Below, piece by piece: positions 1 to 7,639 of a stretch of 47,963 nucleotides of DNA. The notes under the pieces are model-generated. The model saw nothing but the letters and a program-made list of their open reading frames with translations, was not told the origin of the DNA and did no database searches. Both the position numbers and the translations under genes were made by a program. Position 1 is the first letter of the stretch, and each line of letters starts with the position of its first letter. This DNA comes from CALMZY01 sp052033915 (GTDB lineage: Bacteria > Verrucomicrobiota > Kiritimatiellia > CAIQIC01 > JAGNIJ01). The stretch spans positions 1 through 47,963 of the forward strand of contig JBPOJF010000002.1 in NCBI GenBank assembly GCA_052033915.1, written 5' to 3'.

Positions 1-264
1 GCGCACTCCCTCGGAACGGGCGGGGCAGAAGTCAGACCAAGACGCTCGGCGCGGCGGCCTTGCCGCACGCGCCGACCTCACGACGCCGGAGGCGTCCCCG
101 ATAATCCTGTCCGCTTCTCCGGTCAGCAAGTCGTTGAATGCCAGCGGGAAACCGCGTCCCTCCGGGTTCTTCGTCGTCACCTCGTCCGAGTCCGACACCG
201 CCGCCGCGAACGCGGCGGCCCGCGTCTCGCGGGTCGCGGGGATCACGTCGCCGTTTCGCGTCAC
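1..264 (-). CDS. Possible partial coding region of unknown function, truncated by the window edge
   Basis: An open minus-strand frame runs off the left edge. By my hand count about 85 percent of its third codon positions are G or C, which suggests coding. It contains the protein-like stretch GFPLAFNDLLTGEADRIIG. I recognise no family. A GTG start is given, but no ribosome site supports it, and the frame stays open further upstream through the displaced tRNA 3' end without an ATG. It lies outside the integrated element, so it is host sequence downstream of the original tRNA-Pro gene. A plus-strand frame over the same bases is also open with similar third-position GC, so strand and reality are uncertain. 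It could be a remnant of an older insertion at this tRNA. Confidence 0.3.
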   Translation of the reverse strand, partial: MTRNGDVIPATRETRAAAFAAAVSDSDEVTTKNPEGRGFPLAFNDLLTGEADRIIGDASGVVRSARAARPPRRASWSDFCPARSEGVR

Positions 265-346
265 CAGTCGCGGGAATGCCTCGCCGCGTCTCCGCGTCGA
301 GTTCCCCGGCCCGTGGGGGATTTGGGCCGAAATGCCACGAAATAAA

Positions 347-394
347 AAATGGTCGGGGCGACTGGATTTGAACCAGCGACTTCTTGGTCCCGAA
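347..394. repeat. attL, 48-bp direct repeat from the tRNA-Pro 3' half
   Basis: It is identical over 48 bp to the copy at 10981-11028. It holds the last 46 nt of tRNA-Pro (read on the minus strand: anticodon-loop end, T arm, acceptor strand and CCA) plus 2-3 flanking A residues. Immediately to its right the sequence departs from the tRNA, so this copy is the displaced half. Strand exchange must have occurred within these 48 bp. Confidence 0.93.
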
Positions 395-406
395 GCAAGA
401 CGGGAT

Positions 407-436
407 TTGCATAAACGCCAATAAATAGGCTATATT
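407..436 (+). promoter_or_regulatory. Putative integrase promoter
   Basis: TTGCAT and TATATT are separated by 18 bp, just inside attL. This is a reasonable sigma-70 match reading toward the integrase gene, leaving a leader of about 100 nt that contains one arm-type motif. Integrase bound at that motif could influence its own transcription. This is an inference from sequence only. Confidence 0.45.
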
Positions 437-464
437 ATGCGTTTTGCGGGGTCCGAGTGGCGAT

Positions 465-475
465 TTTGTGTGCGA
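465..475 (+). promoter_or_regulatory. Left arm-type integrase site, TTTGTGTGCGA
   Basis: This 11-mer occurs once here, inside the left end of the element. The same motif (TTTGTGTGCGR) occurs four more times near the right end at 10798-10880, one of them inverted, with a fifth degenerate copy. Tyrosine-integrase arm sites typically flank the core on both element ends in this way. Confidence 0.55.
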
Positions 476-540
476 TTTTGCTTCCCTTCTGCCCTTGCCG
501 TCTAGTATCTTCCCACCTTGTAACAGGGGAGGGTGAAGCT

Positions 541-2169
541 ATGTCAATCCGCCTTGAACTGAAGAAGGACGCGCAAGGCCGCTTGCGCCCGAACTGGTAC
601 GGCATACACGAAGCGAACGGGAAGCGCCGTGTCGCAACGCTGAACCGATGGAAGGGAACGCCGCCCGCTTCCATGTCGAGCCGCGAGCCTGGGGACACGG
701 CCTTTGAATCCTCAAGGCAAGCCGCCCGCGAAATGGCCGGCAAGGTCTTTGAGCCGGACCAGAACGCCGCGGAACGGGAAGCGCTCACCCGCAACTTCTA
801 CCGCGCCCGCTACCGGCAAGACATATCGGTTCACAAGCTGGAGGATCTTCCCGCCTTGTGGAATCGCCTTCCGAAGAAACGCCAGCCGGGGGCGAACCAT
901 GCGGAGAACATGAAGCGCAATCTGGGTCGCTTTGTTGCGTTCATGTCCGAACGCTGTCCGGCCGTGAAGGAATTGGGAGCCATTACCGGGGACCAGCTTC
1001 GCGCCTATGTGGACGCGCTGCCCGGAATTGCCGGGGACGCGCGATCCTGCAACGAACACTTGAACGTCTTGCGCCGCGTCTTCCGCCATGCCGCGCCCGC
1101 TTCCGTGGGGGCTGCGGTCCTAAATGACCTTCCCGGCTTTCAAGTGGAGTCCGTACACCGCGAACCGTTCACGCCGGACCAGTTGAAGACCGTCTTCGAT
1201 GCCGCGGACGGCGACGAACTCTTGCGCCCGCTTGTGGTATGCGCCGCCTGTACCGCGATGCGCCGGAAGGACGTTGCCTTGTTGAAGTGGGGCGCCGTGG
1301 ACATGACCGGCGGATTCCTGACCGTGAAGGCCGCGAAGACCGGGGCAACCTGTGATATTCCCATTTTTCCCATGCTTCGCGCCGAACTGGAAGCCGCTTT
1401 GCCCGGCAAGCGCAAGCCGGACCCGGCCGCGCATATATGGCCGGACGCCGCGAATCTGTACTTGCGCGACCCGGACGCGCTGGATCGCCGGCTGAAGAAG
1501 ATTCTGAAAGCCGCCGGCTTCGTGGACCCGACAAAAGCAAAGGCCGCGCAAGACGCCTTGCCGATCCTTCCCGCCGCTGAAGTTCGCGCCCGCGGGCTGG
1601 CCGCCATAGAGAAGGCGAAGGGATGGAGCGCCAAACGCCGGGACCGTGCGCGCAAGGTGTTCACCGCATACATGGACGGCGCCACAATCCCGGAGATTGC
1701 CGAACGCATGAAGATGAGCCGTGGAATTGTTTCCCTGCGCTTGGGCGAAGTGGCAAAGCGGATCAACGCGCAAGTGATCCGGCGTCCCGCGTTGCCCGCC
1801 GTGATTCATGGTGCGACGATTGCGGAGGGGGGCGAAGGCCCGCGGAAGAAGCGCGCCAGTTTACGGGGCTGGCATAGCTTCAAGACTACATGGATCACGC
1901 TTGCCCTGTCCGCCGGCGTCCCGATGGAACTGGTTTGCCGCGTCACCGGAAACAAGTCCGTGGATATTGTCTTGAAGCACTACTTCAAGCCTGGACGGGA
2001 AGCGATGAAGGACGCCTTCTTGAAATCCATGCCGCGGCTGCTGGTCGAGGGCAAGGAAGGACCGCGCGCCATAGCGTCCGCGGACATTCGCCGGTTGGCG
2101 GACCAGCTGAACGCACGGACCTTGAAGGATGTGAAAAAGCAACTGTTGGCGCTGGCCGCTGAAGCATAA
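541..2169 (+). CDS. Tyrosine recombinase/integrase with an internal HTH insertion
   Basis: The 542-aa protein catalyses site-specific integration and excision at tRNA-Pro. The ATG was chosen because a GGGAGGGTGAAG ribosome site precedes it; the frame extends 28 codons further upstream without one. The N-terminal arm and core-binding parts occupy roughly 1-200. The catalytic domain starts near 205, with Arg241 in TAMRRKDVALLKW and a candidate beta-sheet Lys266 in KAAKTGATCDIPI. Between this Lys and box II lies a long insertion (about 290-440) with a clear helix-turn-helix (ATIPEIAERMKMSRGIVSLR). Box II reads HSFK (H445, K448 where Arg is usual), box III GNKS (Asn471 where His or Trp is usual), and Tyr481 is the nucleophile. 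The substitutions are conservative or known in divergent integrases, so the enzyme is probably active. Confidence 0.92.
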   Translation: MSIRLELKKDAQGRLRPNWYGIHEANGKRRVATLNRWKGTPPASMSSREPGDTAFESSRQAAREMAGKVFEPDQNAAEREALTRNFYRARYRQDISVHKLEDLPALWNRLPKKRQPGANHAENMKRNLGRFVAFMSERCPAVKELGAITGDQLRAYVDALPGIAGDARSCNEHLNVLRRVFRHAAPASVGAAVLNDLPGFQVESVHREPFTPDQLKTVFDAADGDELLRPLVVCAACTAMRRKDVALLKWGAVDMTGGFLTVKAAKTGATCDIPIFPMLRAELEAALPGKRKPDPAAHIWPDAANLYLRDPDALDRRLKKILKAAGFVDPTKAKAAQDALPILPAAEVRARGLAAIEKAKGWSAKRRDRARKVFTAYMDGATIPEIAERMKMSRGIVSLRLGEVAKRINAQVIRRPALPAVIHGATIAEGGEGPRKKRASLRGWHSFKTTWITLALSAGVPMELVCRVTGNKSVDIVLKHYFKPGREAMKDAFLKSMPRLLVEGKEGPRAIASADIRRLADQLNARTLKDVKKQLLALAAEA

Positions 2170-2269
2170 ATTGATATGAATAGATTGCCCCGGCCTAGCT
2201 AGTCGGGGAAGTCCTGCCGGGGTCGGGCCTTCACCCCGCCCCGGCGGGCGCACCGTGAAGGGGTGTAAC

Positions 2270-3223
2270 ATGAGTAGGAAACGAAAACGGCTGACCATAG
2301 AGCAAGAGCGCAAACTCTTTGAAGACATAGAGAAGCAGTTAGAGGCGCTGCCCGAAAAGCACGGCTTACACCCCGACCCCAATATACTCCGACGTTACGA
2401 AATGACGCGACTAGTTCTGGACAGTTTGGATCACCGCCTAGCCCTGCAATATTGCCCGCCCGCAACGCTGGACGGTTACCGGCGAGTTGTGGCGAAACTG
2501 AAGGAACACAAGAAGAACAGAAGAACCTTCTTTGAGATTCATTCCGACATAGCCGCAAGACGCGAAGCACTACGTCCGCTTACGCTTCGGGCCTTGAAGA
2601 ATCTTTCAAAGGATGAAGCGGACGCAATCCGGGACTATGACCGCACACGCGAACAACAGCTTGAAATTGCCCGCCGGGAAAACGCGGACAACACGGCATT
2701 TCTCATGGCCGTATTGGATGAAACACAATCCGCTGAATGGCTGCGGCATTGGGTTATCCCGTTGCTGAACGCCATAGGTTTTGAAGCAATGGACGGCCAT
2801 GACAAGTTGTTGCTGGCCGCCCTTGTCGCAAGTGAATCCGACACCGGGAGCAAGAAGCAGAAATGGTCCCTTCGTGACATAGGGACGCTATTCGGAATGA
2901 GCGCCGGCGAAGTGGGGCGAAGAAAAACACGTCTCTGTGAACACCCCGCGGTTAAGAGTTTTCTGGCAAGCGTAAGGGATAATCGCCGGGGGTGGACGAA
3001 AGGGAAAAAGCGCGATGCCTTCTTGAAGCCTTCAAATTGGCGGACCCGTGCGGCAGAGTATAACGCCCCGCTTCTTGAACGCACCGGCCCGAAGACACCG
3101 GCGGAAGAAACGGAACTGGAAGAATTGAAAGACATGGCGCAAGCCATTGTTGAATCATTGGAAAAAGGTTCTGTAAGCAATGCCCGTTACCATGCGAAAC
3201 GGCTGCTAGACGAAACAGATTAA
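2270..3223 (+). CDS. Element-encoded HTH-containing protein of unknown function
   Basis: The 317-aa soluble protein matches no family I recognise. The ATG is chosen because AAGGGG lies 6 nt upstream; an in-frame GTG 15 nt earlier lacks such a site. The N terminus is Lys/Arg-rich (MSRKRKRL). Charged helical stretches fill about 10-150, and a probable helix-turn-helix lies near 197-223 (KWSLRDIGTLFGMSAGEVGR). The tail is basic and then acidic (ETELEELKDM). It is a separate transcription unit: a GC-rich hairpin region lies upstream and a strong terminator downstream. Its base composition looks somewhat less GC-rich than the neighbouring replication genes. Position between integrase and regulator suggests a control or accessory role, but this is a guess. 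Confidence 0.8.
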   Translation: MSRKRKRLTIEQERKLFEDIEKQLEALPEKHGLHPDPNILRRYEMTRLVLDSLDHRLALQYCPPATLDGYRRVVAKLKEHKKNRRTFFEIHSDIAARREALRPLTLRALKNLSKDEADAIRDYDRTREQQLEIARRENADNTAFLMAVLDETQSAEWLRHWVIPLLNAIGFEAMDGHDKLLLAALVASESDTGSKKQKWSLRDIGTLFGMSAGEVGRRKTRLCEHPAVKSFLASVRDNRRGWTKGKKRDAFLKPSNWRTRAAEYNAPLLERTGPKTPAEETELEELKDMAQAIVESLEKGSVSNARYHAKRLLDETD

Positions 3224-3264
3224 GAGACAAGACAAGAAACCTGTTTTCTAAAACGCCTTTGTTT

Positions 3265-3296
3265 AAGCCCTCTTCCAATCGGAAGGGGGCTTTTTT
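3265..3296 (+). terminator. Rho-independent terminator
   Basis: AAGCCCTCTTCC and GGAAGGGGGCTT form a 12-bp stem with one imperfect pair and an AATC loop, followed by a T run. It separates the integrase-side genes from the regulator/replication/packaging operon. Confidence 0.88.
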
Positions 3297-3356
3297 ATGG
3301 GACATATCACCAAGGGGTGTTTGAGGGAGTTGTCAGAATAAAACGGAAGGTTGCGC

Positions 3357-3545
3357 ATGACTAATGACTTGAGGCTGAAAATCGCCCGGCTAAGAACCGG
3401 CAAAACGCAACGCGAACTTGCCCTTGCGACGAACACCAGCGAGGCATTGATAACGAAGATCGAGACACGCCGCCTAACACCTTCGCGCGAACTGCAAAGC
3501 AGAATCGCCGCGGCCCTTGGCGTCGAAAGATGGGAGATTTTCTAA
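3357..3545 (+). CDS. Small Xre-family HTH regulator
   Basis: The 62-aa protein is a single Cro/C1-type helix-turn-helix domain: RLKIARLRTGKTQRELALAT, then SEALITKIETRRLTPS, then a dimerisation-like helix. ATG 3357 was chosen because GGAAGG lies 6 nt before it; the in-frame TTG 6 nt earlier abuts that site. Its stop codon overlaps the start of the next gene (TAATGA), so the two are coupled. As the first gene after a strong terminator it is the natural candidate for autoregulatory control of the downstream operon, comparable to the repressors or activators of satellites. Direction of control is not visible. Confidence 0.85.
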   Translation: MTNDLRLKIARLRTGKTQRELALATNTSEALITKIETRRLTPSRELQSRIAAALGVERWEIF

Positions 3546-3829
3546 TGAACTCCCCACAAGTACAAATGGCCCGGCTTGCGCTGGACCAGTTATCACCCGT
3601 GGACCGTGCGGAACTGCTGGCGGACTTCGCGCCGGCGACACCCGCGCCAATACACTCCGAAGGGCGCGCGCTGAACCTAACCGCCGCCGCCCGCACCGGC
3701 GGGGTATCGCGCATGACCATCCACCGGGCTATCAAGGCCGGGACGCTGAAGGCTTGCTTTCCATACGCCGGGGCGCGTCCGCGGATCACCGAAGCGGAAC
3801 TATCGCGCTGGCTGGGGGCGAAGAAATGA
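3545..3829 (+). CDS. AlpA/excisionase-like HTH protein
   Basis: The 94-aa protein carries a MerR/excisionase-type winged HTH at about 43-92 (LTAAARTGGVSRMTIHRAIK and RPRITEAELSRWL), the DNA-binding fold of Xis and AlpA proteins. The first 40 residues are a short helical segment. The start is the ATG overlapping the stop of the Xre gene; an upstream in-frame ATG exists within that gene. The stop overlaps the primase-helicase start (ATGA). With the integrase it is the best candidate for the recombination directionality factor, or an AlpA-type activator. These two roles cannot be separated from sequence. Confidence 0.82.
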   Translation: MNSPQVQMARLALDQLSPVDRAELLADFAPATPAPIHSEGRALNLTAAARTGGVSRMTIHRAIKAGTLKACFPYAGARPRITEAELSRWLGAKK

Positions 3830-6687
3830 CCGTCCCGTCTTCTTGGACCACAAAGCAAGTGTCTACCGTCCGCCATGCGCGCGAAACGGCAACGCAAAAC
3901 GTCTTTGTTTCCGCCTTGCTGGACGGAATCCTAAAAGGCCGATGGAAGAAGACCGTGGAAAGAGTCCGGGCTGCTGTTGCCGACGGCGACGGGGACCGCG
4001 CGAAGGCGCTGAAGGAAACGCTACCCGGCGCGATGTTCTCCGGGACGTTCACGAAGCGGGGTAATGAATATCTGTCTGAACATTCTGGGATTCTCTGCCT
4101 GGACTTCGACAAGCTGAACGGCACTTTGCCTGAAGCGCGCAAAAAGCTGGAAGGGGACCCCCACACCGCGGCGTTGTTTATTTCACCAAGCGGGAACGGG
4201 CTGAAGGTGCTGGTCCCGATCCCCGCGGACCCGACACTTCACCGCGCCGCATACGAAGCCGCCGCCGAACACTTCGCGGGGCTGGGGCTGAAGGCAGACA
4301 CAGCACCCAGCGCTCTTGCTTCGTTGTGCTTTGTCTCATGGGACCCAGACTTGTTTACCCGTACCTATCCGCAACCGTTCACCGCGGAGCCGCCCGCCGT
4401 GAAGATTGAAACCATGAAGGCGGAAGCGAAGCCGGACGAACGCAAGACCAGCCCGCCGCCGGCGGACGATCTCCCGCCGTGGACGGACTTCGCCAATCGG
4501 ACAAGCTGGGCCGCGATCTTGGAGCCGCATGGATGGAAGGCCGGACACATCGGGGCGGACGGAAATACTCATTGGACCCGGCCCGGAAAGGGGGACGGGA
4601 CCAGCGCAACCACGAAAGGGGATGACGGGCCGCTGTATGTCTTTTCGAGTAACGCCGGCCTTCCGGTCAACGAAGGGCTTTCCAAACAATATGCTTTTGC
4701 CCTGCTGAATCATGCCGGGGACATGAAGGCCGCTGCCCGCGCGCTTCGTGCTTCAGGCTATGGGCGGGATTCAAAGCTGCCGATCTCCGGGAAGGATACA
4801 AACGGAAACGAAACGCCGGCTGTAATCTTGCCGCAAGGGGAACAATCCATTTCCGATGCGGGGCGCGCCCTGGGCGAACTACTTGCGAAGAAGGGGCGCT
4901 TCTTCATTCGTGGAGGCGTCCCTGTCAAAGTCACAACGGACGCGGACGGATTCCCGCAACTGGACGAAGTGAGGGCCGCGGGGCTGGCAAGCGACTTTGA
5001 AGGCGTTGCAAAACTTGTCCGATTTGAAAAGCAGAAGGGCAAGACCGAAGACGGGAAGGACAAGCCGGCGAAGCTGCAAGCATCCACCTGCTGCGAGCAA
5101 ACCGCGAAGCTGATTGCCGCTTCAACGGCCTTCCGGGAATCCTTGCCGCCGATCCACGTCATTACCCGTTGCCCTGTCCTGATCGAATTGGCCGGGAACT
5201 TGTTTCAGATTTCGGGCTATGACCGGCAAAGCGGAATCTATGCCGCGGGGAAGCCGGCGGAACCTATGGACCTGGACACCGCGCGCCCTATGCTTCTGGA
5301 ACTGGTCGAAGACTTCCGCTTCGCAACGCCGCCGGACCGTGCCCGCGCCCTGGCTGCCTTCATAACGCCGGCGCTGGTTCTTGGCGGATTGCTGCGGGGA
5401 CGCGCGCCGGTTGACATGGGGGAAGCCGATGACAGTCAAGCCGGCAAAGGTTATCGCAACAAACTGACCGCCGCCGTGTATGCCCAAAGCGTCAAGACCG
5501 TCACGCAAAAGACGGCGGGAGTCGGGAGCCTTGAAGAATCCTTCAACATGGCGCTGATCCACGGAGCGAACTTCGTTGCCTTGGATAACGTCCGCGGCAA
5601 GATTGATTCGCCGGCAATAGAGTCTTTCCTGACTGAAGACAACTACACCGCCCGCGCCCCGTACCGTGAACCCGTCGAGATAGACCCGCGCCGCGTTGTA
5701 GTCATGTTCACCAGCAACAAGGCGGACGTGACAACGGACCTTGCCAATCGGTCAAGCTGTGTGCGGATTCTGAAGCAGCCGGAAGGCTATATCTTCAAGT
5801 CATATCCCGAAGGCGACATTCTGGACCATGTTCGCGCCCGGCAACCGCGATACCTTGGCGCGATCTTTGCCATTGTCCGCGCCTGGTATGAAGCAGGGCG
5901 TCCGCGGACAACCGAAACAAGGCATGACTTCCGCCCTTGGGCGCAATCCTTGGACTGGATCACCCGGAACCTTCTGGACGCCGGCCCGCTTCTGGACGGA
6001 CACCGCGAAACGCAAGAGCGCATGACCAATCCCGTCTTGAACTGGCTGCGGGACGTGGCGCTTCAAGTTGTTCATGCGAAGCGCACCGGGAACTGGTTGC
6101 GGACCGGGGACATGGTTGACCTTCTGGACGAAGCCGGACACTTGCCGCCGGGCGTCCCGGAAGGGGCGGATCTGACCGACCATGAAGTCCGCAAGTCTGC
6201 CCAGCAAGCAACCGGGCGCAAGTTGGGAGTCTGTTTCCGGTCCGGCGACACCGTTACCCTGGACGGAATCCGAATTGAGCGCCGGGAAGAATACGATCCT
6301 GCCAGCCGTTTCACCGTCCGGCTTTACTGCTTCTCTGTTGCGGCTGATGCAGAACCCCAATCAGCCGCACCATTAGCCGCAAGAGCCGAAAAGACCGCCG
6401 AAAAGCTACCCGTACAAGCCGAAATGCCCCTTGTTGCGGCTATAGAAACGCTTAACTGCGGCTGGTCTGCGGCTAGTCCTGCGGCTGATAAACCCCTTAT
6501 TGCGGCTAATGCAGTTGATACCCCTCTAATAGGCCAATCATTTACATCTTCAGCTTCAGATATTGCTTCTATAGGGACCATCAGCCGCATTAGCCGCAAA
6601 CCCTGCCCGGACGAAGCCAAAAACGCCGCCTTCGCCATAGCCGCCTTGGAAGATTCTGGCGAAGTAGAGGAGGGGGAAATCCTATGA
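3826..6687 (+). CDS. Replication protein: primase-like N-terminus fused to AAA+/helicase-like domain
   Basis: The 953-aa protein probably initiates autonomous replication. Residues about 60-180 resemble the BT4734/VirE-N primase-like domain (GILCLDFDKL with D93/D95, then ALFISPSGNGLKVLVPI). A middle segment (about 215-315) resembles primase C-terminal regions. Residues about 440-690 resemble a phage/plasmid ATPase: a degenerate P-loop DSQAGKGYRNKL, a Walker-B-like FVALDNV, a sensor-1-like VVVMFTSN and a candidate arginine finger in LANRSS. The P-loop lacks the canonical Thr/Ser after GK. A Ser/Ala-rich tail (about 838-925) encodes ten copies of a DNA motif described separately. The start overlaps the preceding stop by ATGA; upstream in-frame codons were rejected. 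The stop overlaps the next gene in the same way. Confidence 0.82.
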   Translation: MTVPSSWTTKQVSTVRHARETATQNVFVSALLDGILKGRWKKTVERVRAAVADGDGDRAKALKETLPGAMFSGTFTKRGNEYLSEHSGILCLDFDKLNGTLPEARKKLEGDPHTAALFISPSGNGLKVLVPIPADPTLHRAAYEAAAEHFAGLGLKADTAPSALASLCFVSWDPDLFTRTYPQPFTAEPPAVKIETMKAEAKPDERKTSPPPADDLPPWTDFANRTSWAAILEPHGWKAGHIGADGNTHWTRPGKGDGTSATTKGDDGPLYVFSSNAGLPVNEGLSKQYAFALLNHAGDMKAAARALRASGYGRDSKLPISGKDTNGNETPAVILPQGEQSISDAGRALGELLAKKGRFFIRGGVPVKVTTDADGFPQLDEVRAAGLASDFEGVAKLVRFEKQKGKTEDGKDKPAKLQASTCCEQTAKLIAASTAFRESLPPIHVITRCPVLIELAGNLFQISGYDRQSGIYAAGKPAEPMDLDTARPMLLELVEDFRFATPPDRARALAAFITPALVLGGLLRGRAPVDMGEADDSQAGKGYRNKLTAAVYAQSVKTVTQKTAGVGSLEESFNMALIHGANFVALDNVRGKIDSPAIESFLTEDNYTARAPYREPVEIDPRRVVVMFTSNKADVTTDLANRSSCVRILKQPEGYIFKSYPEGDILDHVRARQPRYLGAIFAIVRAWYEAGRPRTTETRHDFRPWAQSLDWITRNLLDAGPLLDGHRETQERMTNPVLNWLRDVALQVVHAKRTGNWLRTGDMVDLLDEAGHLPPGVPEGADLTDHEVRKSAQQATGRKLGVCFRSGDTVTLDGIRIERREEYDPASRFTVRLYCFSVAADAEPQSAAPLAARAEKTAEKLPVQAEMPLVAAIETLNCGWSAASPAADKPLIAANAVDTPLIGQSFTSSASDIASIGTISRISRKPCPDEAKNAAFAIAALEDSGEVEEGEIL
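6339..6598. repeat. Iteron-like array: ten TGCGGCTRRT motifs, candidate origin
   Basis: Plus-orientation copies start at 6339, 6435 (TGCGGCTATA), 6457, 6468, 6480 and 6501. Inverted copies (AYYAGCCGCA) occupy 6360-6369, 6372-6381, 6580-6589 and 6589-6598. Three plus copies are spaced 11-12 bp, about one helical turn. The motif is read in different codon phases: GCG GCT in most, TGC GGC TGG in one, GCC GCA in one inverted pair and AGC CGC in the other. Conservation is therefore at the DNA level, not the protein level. An AT-richer stretch at 6507-6579 separates the last plus copy from the terminal inverted pair and could unwind. Location in the initiator gene is typical of satellite and plasmid origins. 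Confidence 0.65.
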
Positions 6688-6968
6688 CTGGGCATGAACG
6701 GGATTTGATTCAACGGCTGCATGACGCCGGCGTCACCCTTGCCGTGGATGGGGACCGTCTTCGTTACCGTGCCCCAGCCGGGGCGATGACTGATGAACTC
6801 CGGGCCGCCCTGTCAGAGTTGAAGCCCGATCTAGTTTATGAGTTTCACGAACGCGCGGGGATTCTTGAATACGATGCGAGACTTCCGCGGGCCGAAGCCG
6901 AGCGCCGCGCCGCGGATACGGTCTTGAACAACGCAACAACACGAAGGGGCGAACATGAGCCGCACTAA
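6684..6968 (+). CDS. Small protein with TubC_N-like docking domain
   Basis: The 94-aa protein overlaps the primase-helicase stop by ATGA. Residues 7-50 (LIQRLHDAGVTLAVDGDRLR, then MTDELRAALSELKPDLV) have the pattern of the TubC N-terminal docking domain, a small helix/strand module best known at the ends of nonribosomal peptide synthetases and also seen in mobile-element proteins. The rest is charged and helical. No catalytic motif is visible. An adaptor role for the adjacent replication protein is possible but is inference. Confidence 0.72.
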   Translation: MTGHERDLIQRLHDAGVTLAVDGDRLRYRAPAGAMTDELRAALSELKPDLVYEFHERAGILEYDARLPRAEAERRAADTVLNNATTRRGEHEPH

Positions 6969-7197
6969 ACGTAGTCCGACTATTCAATGTGAGTCATGCG
7001 GCAAGGTGTTTGCCAAAGGCACACACAAAGGGCCGCGTCTTATGTGTTGTAAGTGCTTCTCGCGCTACTGGATACCCCCTAGCGGGTCCTCCGCCTGGGG
7101 GTCCCCCCCGCGGGGTTCGTGCACCTCTGCTAGACGCTCTGATACACAAAGTGGACCGGTGATACATGAAGCAACTCTATGTGAAAAGCGAAAGTGA
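6955..7197 (+). CDS. Small Cys-rich protein, possible zinc ribbon
   Basis: The 80-aa frame starts inside the preceding gene (14-nt overlap), with GGGGCGAAC before the ATG. Two Cys pairs (CESCGKVF, then LMCCKCF) could bind one zinc. From about residue 40 the sequence is low-complexity (PPSGSSAWGSPPRGS) and is read through a strong GC-rich hairpin, so the C-terminal half may not be meaningful protein. It overlaps the start of the terminase small-subunit gene by 32 nt. Function unknown. Confidence 0.55.
   Translation: MSRTKRSPTIQCESCGKVFAKGTHKGPRLMCCKCFSRYWIPPSGSSAWGSPPRGSCTSARRSDTQSGPVIHEATLCEKRK
7074..7102 (+). other. Strong GC-rich hairpin just upstream of terS
   Basis: ACCCCC at 7074-7079 pairs with GGGGGT at 7097-7102, and inside it GCGG (7082-7085) pairs with CCGC (7091-7094), giving ten base pairs around a 2x2 internal mismatch and a 5-nt loop. 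A second GC palindrome (CCCCGCGGGG) follows within a few bases. There is no T run, so it is not a standard terminator. It could attenuate packaging-gene expression, or be part of a packaging site, since pac/cos sites often lie at or near terS. Confidence 0.5.
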
Positions 7198-7639
7198 ACT
7201 TGGCGAACTTCTAGGACACAACCGGCAATACATTGAACGCCGGCGGAAGCGCGCGGACGAATGGGGGATTCCTTGGCCGTCCCCGACGAAGCAAGGGCAC
7301 AACGTCGAGAAGGTCCGGGCCGCGGTTGAAATGGTAAACGAGGAAATGGACCGCCGCGGGACGTTGCCTGACCCCTTGGACGGAAGCGCCCGCGAACGCC
7401 TGACCGCGGCACAAGAAGAATACGTCCGGCTGAAGATTGCCCGACTGAAGGGGGCGGTCATTCCGCGCGAAGAACACCTTGCGAAGCTGGGGGCCGTTGC
7501 CGGCATGGTAAACAGGTTTTTTGACGCCATGAAGCAAGCCGTGGAAACCGAAACGAAGGACCCGGCGACTTGCGCCCTGGTCGAGCGGATTTGCCGGGAG
7601 AAGGCCGCGGAACTTGCGGCAAAGGTAAAGCCGGTATGA
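7166..7639 (+). CDS. Phage terminase small subunit, Nu1-like
   Basis: The 157-aa protein would recognise the packaging site and deliver DNA to the large subunit. The N terminus has a winged-HTH pattern (SESELGELLGHNRQYIERRR, then GIPWPSP) like phage lambda Nu1-type proteins. A helical, charged middle (AQEEYVRLKIARLKG) and a C-terminal oligomerisation/TerL-contact region (about 90-155) follow. Length is normal for the family. The stop overlaps the large-subunit start by ATGA, and this pairing strongly supports the call. Many satellites carry only a small subunit to redirect helper packaging; here both are present. Confidence 0.83.
   Translation: MKQLYVKSESELGELLGHNRQYIERRRKRADEWGIPWPSPTKQGHNVEKVRAAVEMVNEEMDRRGTLPDPLDGSARERLTAAQEEYVRLKIARLKGAVIPREEHLAKLGAVAGMVNRFFDAMKQAVETETKDPATCALVERICREKAAELAAKVKPV

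Noticed and set aside
2190..2250. GC-rich inverted repeats between the integrase and the next gene as a terminator
   Set aside because: GCCGGGG/CCCCGGC can pair, but there is no T run and the loop is long; it may be only composition.
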